Origin: Deltaproteobacteria bacterium
GTDB lineage: Bacteria; Desulfobacterota_C; Deferrisomatia; Deferrisomatales; JACRMM01
Length of the DNA: 32,718 bases
Direction of reading: 5' to 3'
NCBI GenBank assembly: GCA_016218905.1
Contig: JACRCS010000106.1
Span: 1 to 32,718 of the forward strand
Below, in pieces: positions 26,551-32,718 of this stretch. Positions within the stretch are counted from its first letter, which is position 1. Every line of letters begins with the position of its first letter. The notes beneath the pieces were generated by a model. It saw only the letters and a list, made by a program, of their open reading frames with translations, was not told the DNA's origin and did not search any database. Both the position numbers and the translations under genes were made by a program.

Positions 26551-26595
26551 TCTCCCATGCGTCCCATAAGTCCCATAGGTCCCATGGGACGCATG
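26551..26595. repeat. second CATAAGTCCCATAGGTCCC word array before cysN
   Basis: The sequence repeats the same words as the array before cysD (CCCATAAGTCCCATAGGTCC). CATGCGTCCCA (26556-26566) is perfectly inverted as TGGGACGCATG (26585-26595), leaving an 18-nt loop. The hairpin ends about 15 bases before the AAGGAAGG that precedes cysN. Confidence 0.85.
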
Positions 26596-26619
26596 AGCCG
26601 CAGCCTTGAAAGGAAGGCC

Positions 26620-28182
26620 ATGAGCCAGCAGGACACGCTAAAGATCGTCATCGTCGGCCACGTGGACCACGGCAAGTCCACGCTGATCGGCCGACTCTTC
26701 TACGATACGGGGTCGATCCCCGAGGTCCGGTACCGCGAGATCGAGGCGACGTGCAGGCGCCAAGGGCGGCCCTTCGAGTTCGCCTACCTGATGGACGCGC
26801 TCGAGGAGGAGCGGGACCAGAACGTCACGATCGACACCGCCCAGACCTACTTCAAGACGGCCAAGCGTCCCTACGTGATCATCGACGCGCCGGGGCACAA
26901 GGAGTTCCTGAAGAACATGATCACCGGGGCGGCGAGCGCCGACGCGGCGATCCTCCTCCTCGACGGCGTCGAGGGGGTGCGGGAGCAGACCCGGCGGCAC
27001 GCCTACATCCTCTCGCTCCTGGGCATCCGGCAGGTGATCGTCGCCGTGAACAAGCTCGACCAGGTGGGCTACGACCGGAAGACCTTCCAGGCGGCGGCCA
27101 ACGACATCGCCGCCTTCCTCCACCCCCTGGGCATCGTCCCCTCCTACGTCGTCCCCATCTCCGCCCGCGACGGAGAGAACATCGCCCGCCCCGGCGGGAA
27201 GACGCCCTGGTACGAGGGGCCCTCGATCCTGGAAGCGCTCGACGCCTTCGAGAACGTGCGCGCCGAAGAGGGGCTGCCGCTCCGCTTCCCGATCCAGGAC
27301 GTCTACAAGTGGGACGGCAAGCGGCTCTACGCGGGCCGGATCGAGACGGGCCGGGTGCACGCGGGCGACTCCGTCACCTTCCTCCCCTCGGGCCGCCGCA
27401 CCCGCGTCAAGACCGTCGAGAAGTGGAACGAGCCGGGGCTCGCCTCGGCCGGAGCCGGAGAGTGCGTGGGGCTCACCTTCGAGGACGAGGTCTTCGTCGA
27501 GCGCGGCGAGGTCCTCGCGCGGAGCGACGAAGCGCCGGCGGCGTGCGACGAGCTGCGGGCGAGCATCTTCTGGCTCTCCGTCAAACCGTTCGAGAGGGGA
27601 AAGACCTACCGCCTGAAGCTCGCCACGGCCGAGGTCGAGGCGACCTGCGTCGACATCGAGGAGCGGCTCGACTCCTCGACGCTCGAGGTAACCGAACGCC
27701 ACGCCTCCCGCCTGGCGACGACCGAGGCCGGCAACGTGGTCTTCGCCCTCAAGAAGCCGCTGGCGGCGGACCTCTACCTCGAGAACGCCCGCCTCGGCCG
27801 CTTCGTCCTCGACGAGGGGCTCTTCATCGGGGGCGGCGGGATCATCCGGGACGTCCGCACGGCCGAGGGCCGGAGCGCGGCCCACGTGGTCCACCTGGAC
27901 CGGAACATCGCCACCGAGCCGGAAGGGAACCTCGTCGACCTGACCCGCGTCCACGGGTCCGTGCAGCTCGTCGCCGCGCCGTCCTTCCTCGACCTCCTGA
28001 AGGGCGGCGACCGCGTGCTCTTCCGCCTCCGCAGCCCGTCTCAGATGGAACCGGTGGCGCTCCTCGCGTACGAGCACCACCTGGACTTCACCTTCCGGCG
28101 CGACCGCGATCAGATCTGCCTGCTCGTGTCCCGGGAGAGGGGGCGGGTGCCCGAGGCGCTCGGCGAGACGCTGGGGCTGTAG
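26620..28182 (+). CDS. cysN: sulfate adenylyltransferase subunit 1 (GTPase), CysN with C-terminal extension
   Basis: This 520-aa protein is the regulatory GTPase of ATP sulfurylase. GTPase motifs are [33 protein letters not shown] and a SARDGENI G5 region. EF-Tu-like barrels follow, ending near the ETGR-like segment [18 protein letters not shown]. Beyond residue 408 there are about 110 more residues ([22 protein letters not shown], reading [21 protein letters not shown]) that are not an APS-kinase domain, as no second P-loop is present. The ATG at 26620 follows AAGGAAGG; homology starts directly with [16 protein letters not shown]. It forms a complex with CysD encoded upstream and closes the assimilation operon. 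Confidence 0.93.
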   Translation: MSQQDTLKIVIVGHVDHGKSTLIGRLFYDTGSIPEVRYREIEATCRRQGRPFEFAYLMDALEEERDQNVTIDTAQTYFKTAKRPYVIIDAPGHKEFLKNMITGAASADAAILLLDGVEGVREQTRRHAYILSLLGIRQVIVAVNKLDQVGYDRKTFQAAANDIAAFLHPLGIVPSYVVPISARDGENIARPGGKTPWYEGPSILEALDAFENVRAEEGLPLRFPIQDVYKWDGKRLYAGRIETGRVHAGDSVTFLPSGRRTRVKTVEKWNEPGLASAGAGECVGLTFEDEVFVERGEVLARSDEAPAACDELRASIFWLSVKPFERGKTYRLKLATAEVEATCVDIEERLDSSTLEVTERHASRLATTEAGNVVFALKKPLAADLYLENARLGRFVLDEGLFIGGGGIIRDVRTAEGRSAAHVVHLDRNIATEPEGNLVDLTRVHGSVQLVAAPSFLDLLKGGDRVLFRLRSPSQMEPVALLAYEHHLDFTFRRDRDQICLLVSRERGRVPEALGETLGL

Positions 28183-28187
28183 CGGGG

Positions 28188-28232
28188 CCGCCCCAATTGG
28201 ACCAACTGGACCAACCGGACTAACCGGGACTG
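28188..28232. repeat. TTGGACCAAC word array after cysN
   Basis: The spacer between the convergent cysN and DUF5658-like genes consists of near-repeats of TTGGACCAAC, CTGGACCAAC, CGGACTAAC and CGGGACTGG, about 9-10 bp each. The leading AATTGGACCAACTGGACC contains small palindromes. GGGGC/GCCCC just before it (28184-28194) is a minimal hairpin and has no T tract. Confidence 0.75.
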
Positions 28233-28234
28233 GT

Positions 28235-28714
28235 CTAGCGGGCCACGGCGAGGCCGAAGAGGTGGTAGGCGAAGACCCCGAGCAGGCCGGCGGCCATGAA
28301 GAGGGCCGCGAGGATCGCGTTCCGGAAGCGCCGCACGGTCCAGAGGAGGCCGGTCACGAGGCCGACCAGGGCGACCTTCGTGAAGCCGGCCACGGCGGGC
28401 CCTTGGGCGAAGAGCGCGGCCATGAAGGGGTTCGCCTCCTGTACCCCCGCCTTCAGGGCGACGAGCGTGCAGGCGTAGTCGGCCGCGTTGAGGAGGTTCA
28501 CCGCCAGGAGGAGGAACAGAAAGGAACGGGGCGTTCGGTGAAGGTGAGCCAGAAGACTCGCGAGCGAGCGCGTCCGCGGCTCCGCCAGCGCCCGGCGGTC
28601 GAACCCGCTCCGCCTCTCGAGGAACCGATAGCGGCTCTCCAGCCGCCGTTCGCCGCCCCGCCGGTCCTGCTTCTCGAGCTTCTCTGCAGCGCTCGTACGG
28701 TGCCAGGGCGCCAT
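28235..28714 (-). CDS. DUF5658-like small membrane protein
   Basis: This 159-aa protein has a charged N-terminal region of about 60 residues rich in Arg and Glu (RRGGERRLESRYRFLERR). Three to four hydrophobic segments follow. The first carries NLLNAADYACTLVALKAG and then VQEANPFMAALFA, the Asn/Asp and ExNPxM pattern I associate with DUF5658 proteins. Function is unknown. GGAGGT lies seven bases before the ATG at 28714. It is transcribed toward cysN and stands alone. Confidence 0.75.
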   Translation of the reverse strand: MAPWHRTSAAEKLEKQDRRGGERRLESRYRFLERRSGFDRRALAEPRTRSLASLLAHLHRTPRSFLFLLLAVNLLNAADYACTLVALKAGVQEANPFMAALFAQGPAVAGFTKVALVGLVTGLLWTVRRFRNAILAALFMAAGLLGVFAYHLFGLAVAR

Positions 28715-29494
28715 GACCTACCTCCGTGCCCCCCGGCCCATCCGTGCTGATTCAAGCAAATCATGAGGCCGAGCGTCCGTCAACCTCCGACCGCGGCGTC
28801 GCCCCTCCACTAGCTCCTCTGCTCATCGGCAGCCGACTGTCCGGGTCTTAGGCCTTCCCGACGGCAAGGCTCGCTTCCTGCTGCAACAGACCCGCGTGCG
28901 TCGAGTCTTGGCGTCTTCGACGTCGGTGGCCGACCGTACTCTGACGAACCTGCCAAGCCGACCTCGCACTCGCGCGGCGCGCGTGCCCGGCGAGTCACGA
29001 TGAGCGTACCTACTTTGATCACACAGACGGAAAGGAGGTCGTCGCTGGCCGACGGCGTGCGATCAGAGAAGGGGAGATGCGGCTGAGCGCGCTTCTCGAC
29101 CGGGTCCAAACGGGGGGAGAACGTGACCATCTCGGGCCGTGCCGGGCCGTGGCACGCGGGTGGGGCGATTGCTGCCGGTTCCGAATGACGAGCGGGCGCT
29201 GAGGGACCGGGTCCGGAAGTCGGAGGACGCCGGGTGGCGTCCCCCAATCGCTGATCGAGGTAGAGCGAGGCGGTAGAGCCGCCGCTCGCGCCCGGGGGAG
29301 ACGGCGGGCTTCGCCCGCCCCCCACCCCTGCCCTCCCCCGCGAGGGGGGGAGGGAGAGAGACTGCGCCCTAAGTGCACGTCCAACCTGGAATATTAGCTT
29401 TCGAAGTTCCCCCTCCCCAGCGCGGGAGGGGGGAGGGGGAGGGGGCGCCGGAGGCCGGTTCCCGACCGGAACACCGGAAAAGCCCATTTCCGGA
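28715..29494. other. gene-poor stretch with purine/pyrimidine repeat tracts
   Basis: I see no supportable gene in these 780 bases. From 29290 to 29460 there are G-rich and C-rich tracts around GCGGGCTTCGCCCGC and CGCGAGGGGGGGAGGG, including opposed copies of CCCTCCCCC/GGGGGAGGG runs. This is a type of low-complexity intergenic element common in high-GC genomes. Translation gives proline- and serine-rich strings without domain character. CACTAGCT occurs at 28808-28815 and again at 29499-29506, bracketing most of the stretch as an 8-bp direct repeat. CCGGAAA/TTTCCGG (29474-29480, 29487-29493) is a perfect small hairpin at its right edge. Confidence 0.6.
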
Positions 29495-29586
29495 TGGACA
29501 CTAGCTACTTCCTCAGCCCGAGCGTCAACGGCCCCAATGAGCGGAGAGAGGAAAAGGATGAGTGTCGCAACCTTTATGATCTTCAT
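29495..29586 (-). pseudogene. start of an exported-protein gene, interrupted after the signal peptide
   Basis: The ATG at 29586 has a very good ribosome-binding site (AAGGAGGGG, five bases away) and begins a clear Sec signal peptide with MKIIK, a hydrophobic core and a VDARAEE end. After about 30 codons the frame enters CTAGTGTCC and then the low-complexity repeat tract. The frame remains open to 28810 (258 codons), but that part is proline-rich repeat translation. The sequence looks like a real secreted-protein leader whose mature domain was replaced by inserted DNA. It lies downstream of the triheme cytochrome gene on the same strand, so the original protein may have belonged to a periplasmic redox pair. 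Confidence 0.5.
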
Positions 29587-29878
29587 CTTGCCCCTCCTTG
29601 GCCAATGGTGCAGATCGCCAGGTCTTCCGCAGTCCTGGAATCCAAGATCACTGTGTCTTCGACGGCGCCGATGCGGTCGGAGGACGTCAAAAAGCTATTT
29701 TGATGGAGCGCTTTATGCGGAGGAGGAGGGTCCGTCTTGGCGTGCCGCGCACAACCGATCCCGGATGGCCGTGCCGCCACCCCGGGTCGTAGCCGAGAGT
29801 CCGCCGGGCGAGGAGCCTCTTCTTCTCACGGTGCGTGAAGGCGGCTCCTCCGAGCCCTTCAGCTGATACCGAAAAGAC

Positions 29879-30265
29879 CTAGTGGCGATGATGACAGAGC
29901 TTGCAGAGCTCCAGGTAGGGCGAAACGAGGTGAACACCCTCCGGATTCCGGAGGTCGTGGCACGTGTAGCAAGTGATCTTGTCATTCGCGAACCGCAATC
30001 CCTTCGCCTTCACCGCTTCGAGCGTAGCGTAAGCGTCACCACCTCCGGCAGGCGGGTAGGTTACGTCCACCATGTGCCGGTCATAGATATGGCACATAGC
30101 GAGGGCTTGGCAGTCGAAGACCTTGATGGCACGGGAACCGTCGTGACACGACAGGCAGTAGCGCGCGCTTCCATCGGGGTCAGCTTCCGTCAAACCGTGG
30201 GGAACGAACTCGGCCCCGCAGTTGACCGCGAAGAGGAGCAGGCACGCGACCCGAAAGAGCTGCAT
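29879..30265 (-). CDS. small periplasmic triheme cytochrome c (doubled-CXXCH type)
   Basis: This 128-aa protein starts with a short signal peptide (MQLFRVACLLLFAVNCGA). Three heme-binding motifs follow: C37LSC40H, C99YTC102H and C121KLC124H. The patterns YCLSCHDGS, ITCYTCHDL and LCKLCH match doubled-CXXCH multiheme cytochromes. Another cysteine pair, C52 and C58, followed by H59, gives an odd CX5CH spacing. Axial-ligand histidines are available at H63 and nearby. GGAGGTCCC immediately precedes the ATG at 30265. The product would carry electrons in the periplasm. No reductase partner is adjacent; the ORF downstream is interrupted. Confidence 0.82.
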   Translation of the reverse strand: MQLFRVACLLLFAVNCGAEFVPHGLTEADPDGSARYCLSCHDGSRAIKVFDCQALAMCHIYDRHMVDVTYPPAGGGDAYATLEAVKAKGLRFANDKITCYTCHDLRNPEGVHLVSPYLELCKLCHHRH

Positions 30266-30586
30266 GGGACCTCCACGGGGAATGTCCCGAAGCTAGTGTC
30301 CCGTTCGGGATGTTCCTTCCTGCTATTCAGCCCCTGCGTTGGCCGAACGGCGCTGATTCGCCGCCGTTCGTCCTGCTGGTTGCGATGCACGAACTAACCG
30401 CACGGGACACTAGCAGCCCCGGCCCAGGGCGCAACCGTCACCTGATGCGGTCCCGCTGCGGCCGGCCTTTCCCTCCCCCGACGCGACACCACAGCCGAAG
30501 CTGTTCCGGTCAGAAACGAATCAGGCCTACGAGATCTGACACCGGCCGTGTCCCTCGTCGGCGGCCGCGGGCCACCCAATGGTCTT
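30266..30586. other. 321-bp gene-free spacer containing a MITE-like element
   Basis: No gene is visible between the cytochrome and oppF. The left part (30293-30413) is the inverted-repeat element described separately. The remainder to 30586 is GC-rich, with no ORF of domain character and no clear promoter or terminator. Confidence 0.6.
30293..30413. mobile_element. candidate MITE with 12-bp perfect terminal inverted repeats
   Basis: CTAGTGTCCCGT (30293-30304) is perfectly inverted as ACGGGACACTAG (30402-30413), bounding 121 bp. Beyond the perfect part the ends keep matching imperfectly (CGG, GTTC), giving about 21-23 matches over 29 bases. The outermost CTAG at each end could be a 4-bp target duplication with TGTCCCGT as the element tip. 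No transposase is encoded. The word GGACACTAGC of its right end also occurs at 29496-29505. Confidence 0.55.
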
Positions 30587-31543
30587 TCAGAAAAGATGGC
30601 ACGCTACCAGGTGGTCCTCTTCCGCGGCCCGAAGCGGCGGCTCGATGCGCGCGCAAGCGTCCGTGCGCTCCCGGCAGCGGGAGTAGAAGCGACATCCTTC
30701 GGGCGGGTCGATGGGACTTACGACATCGCCTTCGAGGACGATCTCTTGCCGGTCGGAGTCGGGGTCCGAATCGGGCACCGAGGAGAGGAGCGCCTGGGTG
30801 TAAGGGTGGCGCGCAGACGTGTAGAGGGTCTCGCTCTCGGCGAGCTCAACGAGCTTTCCGCAGTACATGACCCCCACCCGGTTGCTCACGAACCGGACCA
30901 CCGCCAGGTTGTGGGAGATGAAGAGGTAGGTGAGGGCGAACTGCCGCTGGAGCCGTACGATCAGGTTCAGGATGGAGGCCTGGGCGGAGACGTCGAGGAG
31001 CGACGTCGGTTCGTCGAGGACGATGAACTTCGGGTGGATCGCCAGGGCGCGCGCGATCGCCACCTGCTGCCTCTGGCCCGCACTCAGCTGGTGGGGGAAG
31101 CGCTCGCCGCAGCGGGGAAGCATCACGAGGTCCAGGAGCTCATCCACCCGTCTGCGCACTGCCCGCGGGCCTTTCCCTCGGACGAGGAGGGGCTCGCCGA
31201 CGACCCGCCAGATCCTCATCCGCCCGTCGAGGGAGGCGTAGGGGTTCTGCAGGACCGCCTGGATGTCCTTGCGGTACTCCACGAGCGACCTGCCGTGCAG
31301 CCGAGTGACGTCCCTGCCCTGGAAAGAGACCCCGCCCGAAGTCGGCTCGTAGAGCTTCAGGAGGATCTTTCCGATGGTGGTCTTCCCACAGCCGGACTCT
31401 CCGACGAGCCCGAACGTCTCGCCCTCCGGGATGGTGAAGGAGACCCCATCGATGGCTTTCAGGTGCCGGACTCGCTTCTGGAGGAGACCCGACCCCAGGG
31501 GAAAGTGCTTCTTCAGGTCGCGAATCTCGAGGAGAGGGGCCAT
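30587..31543 (-). CDS. oppF: oligopeptide/dipeptide ABC transporter ATP-binding protein OppF
   Basis: This 318-aa ATPase is the second nucleotide-binding subunit of a peptide or nickel-type importer. Walker A is GESGCGKTT near residue 50, the signature reads LSAGQRQQ (usually LSGGQ), and Walker B is FIVLDEPTSLLDVS. The C-terminal oligopeptide/dipeptide domain is present (RHPYTQALLSSVP, PPEGCRFYSRC, with cysteines that bind a cluster in relatives). The N-terminal KKHFPLGSGLLQKR, where the family inserts extra residues before the first strand, marks OppF rather than OppD. The ATG shares one base with the oppD stop (TGATG). Confidence 0.92.
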   Translation of the reverse strand: MAPLLEIRDLKKHFPLGSGLLQKRVRHLKAIDGVSFTIPEGETFGLVGESGCGKTTIGKILLKLYEPTSGGVSFQGRDVTRLHGRSLVEYRKDIQAVLQNPYASLDGRMRIWRVVGEPLLVRGKGPRAVRRRVDELLDLVMLPRCGERFPHQLSAGQRQQVAIARALAIHPKFIVLDEPTSLLDVSAQASILNLIVRLQRQFALTYLFISHNLAVVRFVSNRVGVMYCGKLVELAESETLYTSARHPYTQALLSSVPDSDPDSDRQEIVLEGDVVSPIDPPEGCRFYSRCRERTDACARIEPPLRAAEEDHLVACHLF

Positions 31544-32535
31544 CACGCATCCCTCCAGCGCCAGCACCGGACCCGGTGTTCCCCTCCGAGTTCCTCGACG
31601 GAAGGCACCTCCTCGCGGCACCGGGGCTCGGCGAGGGAACACCTGGGCGAGAAGTGGCAGCCGGGCGGATGTCGGAGGGGGTCGGGGAGCTGCCCTGGAA
31701 TAGTGTAGAGCTCCACCCTGCCCTTCTCTCCCTTGGGCAAGGAGGCGAGGAGCCCCTGGGTGTAGGGGTGCCTGGCTCCCTTCAGCAGCTCCTTCGTGGG
31801 CGCCTCCTCCACGATCCTTCCGCAGTAGAGCACCGCTACGCGGTCGCACATCTTCGCGACGAGTCCCAGGTTGTGGGTGATCAGGAGCATCGTCATCTGG
31901 AAGCGCTGTTGGACCTCTCGGATCAGCTTGATGATCTGCATCTGGATGGTGACGTCGAGGGCGCTCGTGGGCTCGTCCGCGATCAGGAGATCGGGCCGGC
32001 AGGCGAGTGCGGTGGCGATGATTACCCTCTGCTTGAGCCCTCCGCTCAGCTGGTGAGGGTAGTCCGCCAGCCGTTGCTCCGGAGACGGCATGTTCACCAC
32101 CTGCATGACCTTGATGATCTCTTTCGTGACGTCCGCCGAACGCAGCTCGGAGAACCGATGGTGGTACCGGAAGGCCTCCCCGATCTGGAAGCCCACCCTG
32201 AGCAAGGGGTTCAGGGCGGTGGTCGGATCCTGCGGGATGAACGCGATCTGGTTGCCGCGGATCTTCTGGACCTCGGCCGGGGTCTTCTTCAGCAGGTCCT
32301 CGCCCATGAAGCGGATCTCGCCCGCAGTGATCCGGCCGGCCGGCTTGGCGACGAGGCCCACCAGGGCCTGGCCGATGACGCTCTTCCCGCTCGCCGACTC
32401 CCCCACGAGGCCGAGCACCTCCTGTTTGCGCAGGCACAGGTGGACGCCCTCCACCGCCCGGATGATTCCCCGATCGGTCGAGAATTCAATCCGCAGATCG
32501 CGCACTTCGAGGATCTTCTCTGCGTGCCCGTCCAT
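31543..32535 (-). CDS. oppD: oligopeptide/dipeptide ABC transporter ATP-binding protein OppD
   Basis: This 330-aa ATPase pairs with OppF. Walker A is GESASGKS (residues 45-52), the signature LSGGLKQR lies near residue 160 and Walker B is LLIADEPTSALDV. IPQDPTTALNP is the OppD Q-loop, and ARHPYTQGLLASLP plus PPGCHFSPRC form the C-terminal solute-family domain. The substrate may be peptides, but this family also serves nickel and sugars. The ATG at 32535 lies three bases after the oppC stop, so the three genes form one operon reading out of the window's right edge. Confidence 0.93.
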   Translation of the reverse strand: MDGHAEKILEVRDLRIEFSTDRGIIRAVEGVHLCLRKQEVLGLVGESASGKSVIGQALVGLVAKPAGRITAGEIRFMGEDLLKKTPAEVQKIRGNQIAFIPQDPTTALNPLLRVGFQIGEAFRYHHRFSELRSADVTKEIIKVMQVVNMPSPEQRLADYPHQLSGGLKQRVIIATALACRPDLLIADEPTSALDVTIQMQIIKLIREVQQRFQMTMLLITHNLGLVAKMCDRVAVLYCGRIVEEAPTKELLKGARHPYTQGLLASLPKGEKGRVELYTIPGQLPDPLRHPPGCHFSPRCSLAEPRCREEVPSVEELGGEHRVRCWRWRDA

Positions 32536-32538
32536 GTG

Positions 32539-32718
32539 TCAGGTCCTCAGCTGGTTTCTCGGGTCGAGTTCGTCCCGGAGCCAGTCTCCGAGCAGATTCC
32601 CCGCCAGGCAGGTGACGACGATCGCGACGCCGGGGAAGGTGGCGATCCACCAGCCCATGGCCAGGTAGTTCCTTCCGTCCGCGCAAAGACCTCCCCAGGT
32701 GACGGTGGGAGGCTGCAC
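32539..32718 (-). CDS. oppC: ABC transporter permease OppC/DppC, C-terminal fragment (partial)
   Basis: The last 59 codons of a permease gene whose start lies beyond the right edge. The translation reads QPPTVTWGGLCADGRNYLA, then GWWIATFPGVAIVVTCLAGN and LLGDWLRDELDPRNQ. These are the conserved end of DppC/OppC permeases: the PTWG segment, the final membrane helix and the LGDGLRDxLDPR motif, here with Trp for the usual Gly after LGD. It is the membrane partner of OppD and OppF. Confidence 0.88.
   Translation of the reverse strand: MQPPTVTWGGLCADGRNYLAMGWWIATFPGVAIVVTCLAGNLLGDWLRDELDPRNQLRT

Noticed and set aside
27841..28182. A CysC (APS kinase) domain fused to CysN.
   Set aside because: No second P-loop or kinase motif is present in the extension.
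28810..29494. The proline/serine-rich C-terminal part of the 258-codon minus-strand frame as a real protein domain.
   Set aside because: It translates known types of low-complexity intergenic tract and has no fold or family character; only the signal-peptide start is credible.
29810..29850. Terminator hairpin GAGGAGCC/GGCTCCTC downstream of the cytochrome gene.
   Set aside because: An 8-bp stem with a 25-nt loop and no T tract is too weak to call.
30548..31708. A 386-codon plus-strand frame overlapping oppF.
   Set aside because: It is the antisense of a well-defined ABC ATPase and shows no domain of its own.
1..32718. tRNA or rRNA genes.
   Set aside because: I looked for the T-loop GGTTCGA pattern and conserved rRNA words in the spacers on both strands and found none that fold convincingly by eye.

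Overview
The window is high-GC (roughly two-thirds G+C by eye), densely coded bacterial chromosome with no rRNA, tRNA, phage gene or intact transposase. Gene content suggests a metabolically versatile soil, subsurface or sediment bacterium: a corrinoid/tetrahydrofolate methyltransferase pair, a branched-chain-amino-acid-type ABC importer, a two-subunit glycine decarboxylase, glutaconate-type CoA transferase and complete assimilatory sulfate reduction. Candidatus Rokubacteria/Methylomirabilota or a deltaproteobacterial-type lineage would fit, but this is a guess from gene style and not a phylogenetic result.

Layout. (1) 1-8333, plus strand: the end of a URO-D-fold protein, a methyltetrahydrofolate methyltransferase, an acyl-CoA-synthetase-like protein lacking key lysines, and a Liv-type transporter (binding protein, LivH, LivM, LivF, LivG). 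A repeat block splits the binding protein from LivH. (2) 8465-13987, plus strand: gcvPA-gcvPB, then a small four-cysteine protein, an E1-like (ThiF/MoeB) adenylyltransferase and a cysteine-desulfurase-family enzyme. (3) 13995-17456, minus strand: flavin reductase-like protein, CoA-transferase B and A subunits, and a ThiI-like PP-loop protein. (4) 17457-18510: a REPIN-like element and a 5'-truncated cystathionine gamma-synthase-type gene bordered by short-word repeat arrays. (5) 18511-23672, minus strand: CysA, CysW, CysT, sulfate-binding protein, a TusA-like protein and a small ferredoxin-bearing sulfite reductase. (6) 23861-28182, plus strand: CysH (APS-reductase type), a cysteine synthase, CysD and CysN. 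(7) 28235-30586, minus strand: a DUF5658-like membrane protein, a repeat-rich stretch, an interrupted exported ORF, a triheme cytochrome c and a possible MITE. (8) 30587-32718, minus strand: OppF, OppD and the end of OppC.

Together, blocks 5 and 6 form one divergent sulfur regulon: sulfate import, activation to APS (CysDN), reduction to sulfite (CysH), reduction to sulfide and incorporation into cysteine. No APS kinase is visible, which agrees with a CysH carrying the two cysteine pairs of APS reductases. The shared intergenic region holds a perfect 17-bp palindrome in which candidate -35 boxes for both directions overlap.

The most unusual non-coding property is a set of intergenic short-word arrays. 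Each consists of 7-14 bp near-repeats with its own vocabulary, mostly around the sulfur genes. There is also a REPIN-like pair of hairpins whose two copies differ by compensatory changes.
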